In this document: positions 58,390-64,000 of the stretch, piece by piece
How the letters are laid out: each line of letters starts with the position of its first letter
How positions within the stretch are numbered: the first letter of the stretch is position 1
NCBI GenBank assembly: GCA_016223145.1
Contig: JACRPN010000001.1
Span: forward strand, 166,325 to 230,324
Reading direction: 5' to 3'
Length of the DNA stretch: 64,000 bases
Source of the DNA: Armatimonadota bacterium
Lineage (GTDB): Bacteria > Armatimonadota > Fimbriimonadia > Fimbriimonadales > Fimbriimonadaceae
Position numbers and translations under genes: made by a program
The notes under the pieces: generated by a model
The model's database searches: none
Told to the model about the DNA's origin: nothing
Seen by the model: only the letters and a program-made list of their open reading frames with translations

Positions 58390-59496
58390 GTGGGAAGTGA
58401 AGAGATGAAGGGATCAAGAGATGAGGGGAACGGCCACTCCTCACCTCCCGAGGCGGACCACGCCCTCATAGACTTACGCATCCAGGCGACGCGCCCCTTG
58501 ATCGCCCCGGCGATTCTGCGCGAGGAGGACATCCCCCGCTCTGAAGCAGCTTCCAAGGTTGTGCTTCAGGCGCGCCAGGCCGCGAAAGGAATAGTCTTCG
58601 GCGGGGACCCAAGGATGCTTGCCATCGTTGGCCCTTGCAGCATTCATGATCCCGCCGCCGCGCGTGCTTATGCCGAGAGGTTGGGAGTCCTACGCAAGCG
58701 ATACGAAGACAAACTGCTGGTCCTCATGCGCGCCTACTTTGAAAAGCCCCGAACGGTCGGCGGATGGAAGGGGTTCATCTACGATCCCGATCTGGACGGC
58801 TCGCATCGGATCAACCACGGGCTGCGGCAGGCGCGCCAGCTCCTCAGCGATTTGAACGATGCCGGGATGCCTTGTGCCACGGAGTTCCTCGATCCGACGG
58901 TGCCCCAGTTCATCGCGGACTTGGTCTCTTGGGGGGCGATCGGGGCGAGAACCGTGGAGAGCCAGACGCACCGCGAGCTTTCGAGCGGTCTCTCAATGCC
59001 GATTGGGTTTAAAAACGCCACCGACGGGCGGGTCCAACCGGCTGTGGACGCCGTGCTCGCGGCGAGGATGCCCCACTGGTTTGCTTCGAACACCGTGGAC
59101 GGTGTGGCAGCGCACTTCCAGTCCACCGGAAACAACACCGGCCACATCGTTCTGCGGGGCGGGGCGAAGACCCCCAATTACGACGAGGCGCACATCGATG
59201 AGGCGGTTCACAAGCTGGAGCGCGCCAACCTGCCGCCCTATTTGATGGTGGACTGCAGCCACGGCAACAGCGGCAAGGACCACACCAAGCAGCATCTGGT
59301 GGCCGAGGAGATCGCGCGACAGCACATGGCAGGGTCAAGGAGCGTGATGGGTGTGATGATCGAGAGCAACCTGGTCGCGGGGCGACAAGATTGGTCGGCC
59401 GATGCGCCGCAAACTTTCGGCCAGAGCATCACCGACTCCTGCGTGGACCTGGTTGAGACCGAGTCAATGCTGGAGACTCTGGCGCGGGCGGTGTAG
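58390..59496 (+). CDS. 3-deoxy-7-phosphoheptulonate synthase (class I)
   Basis: First enzyme of the shikimate pathway, condensing PEP and erythrose 4-phosphate. Motifs: LAIVGPCSIHDPAAARAYAERL, LLVLMRAYFEKPRTVGGWKGFIYDPDLDGS, GARTVESQTHRELSSGLSMPIGFKNATDG, MVDCSHGNSGKDHTKQ and GVMIESNLVAGRQ. Up to 368 residues. The GTG at 58390 directly follows the hisC stop, but the first 15-18 codons (GSEEMKGSRDEGNGHSS) are GAAGAGATGAAGGGA repeat-like DNA. The true start may be ATG 58405 or later. Type AroF/G/H cannot be told from sequence alone. Confidence 0.95.
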   Translation: MGSEEMKGSRDEGNGHSSPPEADHALIDLRIQATRPLIAPAILREEDIPRSEAASKVVLQARQAAKGIVFGGDPRMLAIVGPCSIHDPAAARAYAERLGVLRKRYEDKLLVLMRAYFEKPRTVGGWKGFIYDPDLDGSHRINHGLRQARQLLSDLNDAGMPCATEFLDPTVPQFIADLVSWGAIGARTVESQTHRELSSGLSMPIGFKNATDGRVQPAVDAVLAARMPHWFASNTVDGVAAHFQSTGNNTGHIVLRGGAKTPNYDEAHIDEAVHKLERANLPPYLMVDCSHGNSGKDHTKQHLVAEEIARQHMAGSRSVMGVMIESNLVAGRQDWSADAPQTFGQSITDSCVDLVETESMLETLARAV

Positions 59497-59691
59497 CCTC
59501 GGAGGGCTCCTGGATAGGCAAACCACGGATGCTTCGCATCTCAGTTCCTGAATAGGTCGGCCAGCCCAGTGCTTTTGCTGGTTTTCTGAGATACTTTCTT
59601 TGGAGTCTTGGCTGGCTCCAAAGGTGCGAGTTAACATTGGTCCAGGTGGGTGGCGTTGGCCTTCCACTTCACTCCAAAAGGGGGAATACAC
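59497..59691. promoter_or_regulatory. Spacer upstream of the PEP-CTERM gene
   Basis: 195 bp with no gene. It contains an AT-richer part (59560-59640) and ends in AAAAGGGGGAATACACATG, a strong ribosome-binding site for the next gene. No clear hairpin terminator for the DAHP synthase gene. Confidence 0.4.
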
Positions 59692-60345
59692 ATGAGATCT
59701 TTCGCAAAATTGGCTGTGCTGGCCGGCGCTGGCACACTACTCTTGGTGGCTCAAGCTAGCGCTCAGCAGATCGCGAGCCAAGCAGCCCTTGCCGGCATCC
59801 TCGGCGGCAACATGACCATGGAGGACTTTGAGGGCAATGGCCAGCTTCCTTCTGGCCAGCTCTACCAGGCCAGCGCGGTCCTCAACTCAGGCAGCACGTT
59901 TGCTGGCTATGGCCCGGGACTGGTCCAGGCGGGGGTCGATTACTCAGCAAACAGTTTGTGGTGGAACGACAACGGCTATTTCGGTCTGAACACCCGCACG
60001 TTGGCCGACAGCAGCGCTTGGCGCGGCGCCGGAATCACGATCACCTATACGTCTTTCGTGACAGCCTTTGGGTTTGACATGCAGGGCTATTCGGGCTATG
60101 GCATGAGCGGCGTCATCGACGTGTACGACACCTCGAACAACCTCTTGAGCTCCACCGCGGTCAACGGCGGGTTCTTTGGCTGGCAGAATGCCGCCGGAAT
60201 CGGTAGGGTGTACGTTGCGGCGAACTCCGATGAGTACATCATGGTCGACAACCATGGCTACGGCGCCGTGCCGGAGCCCTCGAGTTTGGTGGTCGCCGGC
60301 ATCGGACTTCTCGGGCTCATGCGCCGACGCGCTACCCGCTCGTAA
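59692..60345 (+). CDS. PEP-CTERM sorted exported protein
   Basis: 217 residues. Signal peptide RSFAKLAVLAGAGTLLLVAQASAQ; C-terminal sorting signal VPEPSSLVVAGIGLLGLMRRRATRS (VPEP, hydrophobic helix, Arg cluster), recognised by an exosortase. The middle is a beta-rich jelly-roll-like domain with GAGITITYTSFVTAFGFDMQGYSG, as in many surface PEP-CTERM proteins of unknown role. ATG 59692 is preferred over the upstream 59650 because of the GGGGGA ribosome-binding site 6 bases before it. No exosortase gene is in the window. Confidence 0.92.
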   Translation: MRSFAKLAVLAGAGTLLLVAQASAQQIASQAALAGILGGNMTMEDFEGNGQLPSGQLYQASAVLNSGSTFAGYGPGLVQAGVDYSANSLWWNDNGYFGLNTRTLADSSAWRGAGITITYTSFVTAFGFDMQGYSGYGMSGVIDVYDTSNNLLSSTAVNGGFFGWQNAAGIGRVYVAANSDEYIMVDNHGYGAVPEPSSLVVAGIGLLGLMRRRATRS

Positions 60346-62896
60346 GTTCAAGCACGGCGACGCCGGGCACTTTTGTAACTTCGATGTCGAGACCCTCGCG
60401 CATCAGGCTCATGCCTGATGCGCGAGTTGTTGTTTTGACCCCGTTGGTTCTCGCGCGAACGGTGTACGACGTCTTTGGATCAAGTCCCCGAAGCACCAGG
60501 CGAACCTTGCCGGTGGGCTCCTTCTGCCTTCGGAACGCCATGACCAACGCCGACTTGCCCTTGGGCATGACAAACGACCAAGCGATCCAGACATCCTCGG
60601 CTTGGCTGTAGGGCGTCAAGGGGTAGTAGTCGCCGTAGCAGTAGGGCTCGGTCGCCCGCCAGTCGCCGATCAGCTTTCTCAGCGTTTCGTAGTCCAGCCC
60701 CCGCTCGCGGATGTCGATGCCGAGGCCCAAGCTCGGGGCGGTGTTACTCCAGAAGGCGTAGGGATCCACGCCGGTCGGTCCTCCACCATAATAGGGGGCA
60801 TCGACCTGGGCCACCGTGCCCGTGCCGTGGTAGGGGAGCCACATGGAGATTCCGTAGGTCATGCACTGATGGCCGATCGGCTCGAAAGCATAGTCGCTGC
60901 GCCACAAGGGAACCGACCGGCGCATGGTCTCCAAGTCGTTCCTCCTGCCGCCCGAGGCACACGAGTCGATCAGCATGTTCGGGTGGCGTCGGCGAAGCTC
61001 GTCCCAGTACGCCAAATAGCCCGTGACGTGCTTGATTTCGGTGATGCCCTGGCGGTCCGGCGCGTCGTTCGATCTCCAGAACTCCAGAGGGTCGAAGTTG
61101 AAATCCTGACGGTAGAGGCCGATGCCGTTCTTGGTGATCAACCCGTCCACGTGCTCGATCAGCCACTTGAGCGCTTGCGGGTTGCCTAGATAGAGCAGCC
61201 GGTTGCCCGAATTGCCACCCTCGACCTCTTTGTCGAACTTGGAGAAAGCCGATGCATCGGGGGCTGGGGCTGGTGGGAGCCAGCCGAAGGTCCAACCCGT
61301 ACCAGCCACTGAATGGCTAGGCATCCTGCCTAATGCGGCAAAGGGCGCAGCCCCTTCTCGCTCGCTTAGCCGGACCGTTAAGCCCGTCGTGTCGTAATGG
61401 AACGCTCCGTTGCCATAGCCCACGACGAAGTCGAGCGTATCGCCCGGATTGAGATCCACCTGAAGTCTGCAAAGGGCCTCGTCTTTGCCCGCAGGGCGGT
61501 CCACCTTTCCATTCCAAAGCGGTCTGCCGTTCAGGAGCACGTGGCCGTCCGTGGTGGTGCGGCCGTCGCAGCCGAAGAAGCGGGCGTCCACGAAAACTCG
61601 GCGTGAGGCGTCAGCGGTGTACCTTGCCACGGCATACTCACCCTTTGGTCCCGGATGCAGGCTGAACTCCCTAGGCTCCCAAACGATACCGAGCGTGCGG
61701 GTCTGAGTGTCGCTTTGGTTGAAGACGGCGCAGGGCTCGCCTGTGCCGAGCTTGGAGGCCCTTTGAGCGCGCAGCGCCCCGAGCGGGCTGATCAGCCATT
61801 CGGGGTGGTGCGTTGCCAGCCACGTGCCCGGCGCAACGCGCTCCGGCTCGAACCAGACCAGGGTCTTCATTCCGTTCTTTCGGGCGTGGTCGCTGATCGG
61901 CTTGAAGCCCCTCGGGAAGCGCTTGGGATCGGGCTCCCAGGTGCCCACCTGCGGCCAACCCTGCTCCTGGATGTACCAGCCCGCGTCCATCCACCAGTAG
62001 TCCAGGGGGATGCGCTCCTCCTTGTAGCGGTCGATGTGCATGATCTGGTTGGCCTCGTTCGCCCCGATCATTTCGCCATAGGCACGGCTGCTGCTGGCCT
62101 CCAACATGGGTTGGGGGAGCTTGCCGCCCGGTTTGGGCATACCATAGGCCATCATCCAGCGCCGCCATTGGTTCTGCCCGTCGATCCAGTCGCCTTTGTA
62201 GCGCTGGACCACCATCAGCGGCGAGCGGACTTCTTCGCCCGGGTGAAGCTTGAAGTGGGTCAATTCCTGCCCGGCGCGAACCCGAAGGGTGCTGCCCGCG
62301 TCTCGGGCGAACGTCGAAGTCCATTGCCCGGGCCAGCCCACGACGATCAGCGCGCCGCCGCCATCATAGGCCAGATTGAAATAGGACATGTCGGTGTTCG
62401 TCGGCCGCCCGCCGGCCGCGCCGATGCGCTTGAAGGCGTTTGGGCCCAAGGGGGTTTCCAGAGGGCCGTAGTCGCTCTTGCTGGCGGGAGAGCCCACGTT
62501 GTGATGGAGCAGGAACTCGCCGGCTCCCGTACGCACGAATGGCTGGTCGAGGGCCTGGATGTCCTGCAGGATCGGTGTGTCGGCTTTGCCCTCGTTCTTG
62601 AAGGTGAGGGTCCATTCCACGCAAGGGAAATCGGCGTACCAAACCTCGCGACTGGTGAGCAGGAGGTGCGAGGCAGGATCGCGCCAGGTTCTCACCACCT
62701 GCTTGCGGCCGGCGTCGAGGCGGCGGCTCGATGTGGCCGGCTTCCAGGTGGGTAGGAGACTCTGGGAGGAGCGTCCGCCATAGACGAAGGAGAACTCAGG
62801 CTGGGCGATCTTTAGTGGCTTGGACTTGTCGCCCTGGCTGAGGGGAAGAGTCGCGGCGGCCACCGCCGCCAAGAGCCCGAACAGGAATCCGGCCAT
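60332..62896 (-). CDS. GH36/GH27-type alpha-galactosidase with a beta-sandwich domain inserted in the barrel
   Basis: 854 residues, signal MAGFLFGLLAAVAAATLPLS. N-terminal beta-supersandwich (30-260), then the barrel: LDYWWMDAGWYIQEQGWPQVGTW (299-320), KTLVWFEPERVAPGTWL, GLYRQDFNFDPLEFW with nucleophile Asp598 and MLIDSCASGGRRNDLETMRRSVPLWRSDY with acid/base Asp654. Between HPEWLI (365-369) and LLYLGNPQALKWLIEHVD (567-585), where normal enzymes have a short loop, there are about 185 extra residues. They form a beta-sandwich-like module (EYAVARYTADASRRVFVDARFFG, HVLLNGRPLWNGKV, NPGDTLDFVVGYGNGAFHYDTTGL). C-terminal beta domain ends the protein. It overlaps the PEP-CTERM gene end by 14 bp, convergent. 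Confidence 0.9.
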   Translation of the reverse strand: MAGFLFGLLAAVAAATLPLSQGDKSKPLKIAQPEFSFVYGGRSSQSLLPTWKPATSSRRLDAGRKQVVRTWRDPASHLLLTSREVWYADFPCVEWTLTFKNEGKADTPILQDIQALDQPFVRTGAGEFLLHHNVGSPASKSDYGPLETPLGPNAFKRIGAAGGRPTNTDMSYFNLAYDGGGALIVVGWPGQWTSTFARDAGSTLRVRAGQELTHFKLHPGEEVRSPLMVVQRYKGDWIDGQNQWRRWMMAYGMPKPGGKLPQPMLEASSSRAYGEMIGANEANQIMHIDRYKEERIPLDYWWMDAGWYIQEQGWPQVGTWEPDPKRFPRGFKPISDHARKNGMKTLVWFEPERVAPGTWLATHHPEWLISPLGALRAQRASKLGTGEPCAVFNQSDTQTRTLGIVWEPREFSLHPGPKGEYAVARYTADASRRVFVDARFFGCDGRTTTDGHVLLNGRPLWNGKVDRPAGKDEALCRLQVDLNPGDTLDFVVGYGNGAFHYDTTGLTVRLSEREGAAPFAALGRMPSHSVAGTGWTFGWLPPAPAPDASAFSKFDKEVEGGNSGNRLLYLGNPQALKWLIEHVDGLITKNGIGLYRQDFNFDPLEFWRSNDAPDRQGITEIKHVTGYLAYWDELRRRHPNMLIDSCASGGRRNDLETMRRSVPLWRSDYAFEPIGHQCMTYGISMWLPYHGTGTVAQVDAPYYGGGPTGVDPYAFWSNTAPSLGLGIDIRERGLDYETLRKLIGDWRATEPYCYGDYYPLTPYSQAEDVWIAWSFVMPKGKSALVMAFRRQKEPTGKVRLVLRGLDPKTSYTVRARTNGVKTTTRASGMSLMREGLDIEVTKVPGVAVLELTSG

Positions 62897-63246
62897 GCGG
62901 CAAGGTTACTTGCTTTCTGGCGATAGTGGGTGGCTATAGCCCGGACCTCATGCAACCCGAGGAGTGCCTCCCACTTTGTTCCTTCCGCGATCCGCCGCGC
63001 ATCGCACCGATGACGCCAAAAGACGATGGTTGCGGACGCAATGGCGCGGTTTCAGGACGGTGCAGGGGCGGCCCTGTGTGAGGCGGGCTTCCTCTCTAAT
63101 GGGCCCTGTTGCAGCTCCTCTAATGACATATTCAGATCGTGACCTACACTCATCGATACTATGAATAAAAGTATAGAATCCTCACTATCCACCGATTTAG
63201 CTTAGGACCTAAGTACACTGCTCTTTCGTACGTTGGAGGTATACCG
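62897..63246. other. Spacer upstream of the cytochrome gene
   Basis: 350 bp without supported coding. The part from 63120 to 63240 is clearly lower in GC than the rest of the window and holds TATAGAAT at 63172-63179, a possible -10 element with no convincing -35. It ends in GTTGGAGGTATACCG, a good ribosome-binding site for the next gene. Confidence 0.45.
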
Positions 63247-64000
63247 ATGTCCCCTAAGAGAGCTCCCAAAAAAGTTTGCTTCACTGTCATCTTGGCTTCA
63301 ACTAGTTTTCTTCTCGCGATAGTCGGCTGTGGGGGATCCGGCAGCGTTGCACCCATTATCAGCGATCCGGCGGGCTATGTTTCGGCCCAGGGCATTCCAG
63401 GTGGAAAGGCCTATGACAAGTTCTGGGCGAAGGAGGTCGGCTGGGATCAGGACGATCCCAACCTCTCGATCTTCAATGCCTTTCCCGACTTCTTCCGCTG
63501 CAAGCAGTGCCACGGATGGGACCTGCTTGGTACAGGAGGGGCCTACATCAATCGGGCAGCCAAGACCAGTCGGCCGAATGTTTCATCGGTCAACCTCGCG
63601 GCGCTTGCAGCGGCTCTGTCGCCACAGGAGCTGTTCGACGCCATCAAGAGGTCCACGGGTCGGCGCGCCATCAGCGCGGACCTCTCCACCTATCACCCTG
63701 TGAACAACCCGACAGTGGGCGACCAGATGCCGGATTACGGCTCCATCTTCACGGACCAGAGAATCTGGATCATCGTGAAGTTCCTCAAGACTCAAGCCAT
63801 CGACGTGAGCCAATTGTACGATTCGACGACTGGGGGCGCCTATCCAACGGGCACGATCTCATTCGCAAACATCGGCAAGGACGGCAACGCGGCCAATGGC
63901 GACGCCATCTTTGCGGCAAAGTGCGCAATTTGCCACGGTGCAGATGGTAGAACGATACTTGTGGACGGAGGGGCCTATACCGTAGGCCGACACTTAAGGG
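63247..64000 (+). CDS. Two-heme c-type cytochrome lipoprotein (3' end beyond window)
   Basis: Open from ATG 63247 to the window edge (251 codons so far, no stop). GGAGG is 7-8 bases upstream. Lipoprotein signal KKVCFTVILASTSFLLAIVGC with a lipobox Cys. First heme site FFRCKQCHGWDLLG (CxxCH) about residue 85; second CAICHGADG near residue 225, in a class I cytochrome c domain (ANGDAIFAAKCAICHG). The first domain has SPQELFDAIKRSTG and MPDYGSIFTDQRIWIIVKFLKT, typical of small cytochrome c folds with a Met ligand. Probably a periplasmic electron carrier; partner unknown. Confidence 0.88.
   Translation, partial: MSPKRAPKKVCFTVILASTSFLLAIVGCGGSGSVAPIISDPAGYVSAQGIPGGKAYDKFWAKEVGWDQDDPNLSIFNAFPDFFRCKQCHGWDLLGTGGAYINRAAKTSRPNVSSVNLAALAAALSPQELFDAIKRSTGRRAISADLSTYHPVNNPTVGDQMPDYGSIFTDQRIWIIVKFLKTQAIDVSQLYDSTTGGAYPTGTISFANIGKDGNAANGDAIFAAKCAICHGADGRTILVDGGAYTVGRHLR

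Overview
This is a GC-rich bacterial chromosome segment, densely coded on both strands, with no rRNA, tRNA, integrase, transposase or CRISPR array that I can see. It carries a type IV prepilin-like protein of the family abundant in Armatimonadota and Planctomycetota, a PEP-CTERM protein, many secreted glycoside hydrolases, a tricorn-type protease, a Ycf46-like AAA ATPase and a lysine-rich small-protein pair. That mix fits a free-living heterotroph of the Armatimonadota, perhaps Fimbriimonadia. The assignment is an inference from gene content and was not checked by phylogeny.

Layout. 150-6596 (minus): ATP synthase operon atpZ-atpI-atpB-atpE-atpF-atpH-(four-helix-bundle gene)-atpA-atpG; atpD and atpC are not in the window. 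6731-14.5 kb: recG, a broken rhodanese gene, glutathione peroxidase, an M20 dipeptidase, galactokinase, a small LuxR regulator and two oligopeptide-type ABC permeases. 15.7-26.5 kb: an ATP-grasp enzyme, hisI, a serine hydrolase, a cation/proton antiporter, a secreted TIM-barrel/SUMF1 fusion, an alcohol dehydrogenase, and sdhB-sdhA without a membrane anchor gene. 27.0-33.2 kb: two tiny lysine-rich ORFs, then an operon of four exported proteins (FG-GAP, DUF3160, CapA, GH9 endoglucanase). 33.2-42.9 kb: ada, a broken HD-GYP gene divergent from a LuxR-type regulator, tricorn protease, GH5 cellulase, esterase, aldo/keto reductase. 42.9-52 kb: lepB-rplS-trmD, phhB, pckA, a degenerate GIY-YIG protein, an EEP-family hydrolase, prepilin plus small lipoprotein, Ycf46-like ATPase. 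52.3-56.2 kb: a compact molybdopterin operon moaA-moaC/B-moeA-moaD-moaE. 56.4-64 kb: a broken ankyrin lipoprotein gene, hisC, DAHP synthase, a PEP-CTERM protein, a GH36-type alpha-galactosidase and the start of a two-heme c-type cytochrome lipoprotein.

How the genes work together. The exported GH9, GH5 and GH36 enzymes, the esterase, the tricorn protease, the M20 dipeptidase, galactokinase and the peptide permeases suggest a scavenger of plant or microbial polysaccharide and peptides. SdhAB, PckA and ATP synthase are the core energy genes.

The most striking feature is a set of dispersed, short, palindromic or word-like repeats. They fill the spacers and have also entered coding sequences in frame, including essential genes: a 59-residue insert in trmD, about 35 residues in atpG, and a 3 x 42-bp array inside the GH5 catalytic domain. 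Copies also lie at or just before the starts of recG, the M20 peptidase, DAHP synthase and atpZ. A second pattern is three unrelated genes (rhodanese, HD-GYP, ankyrin) that have each lost a short internal core segment together with the reading frame.
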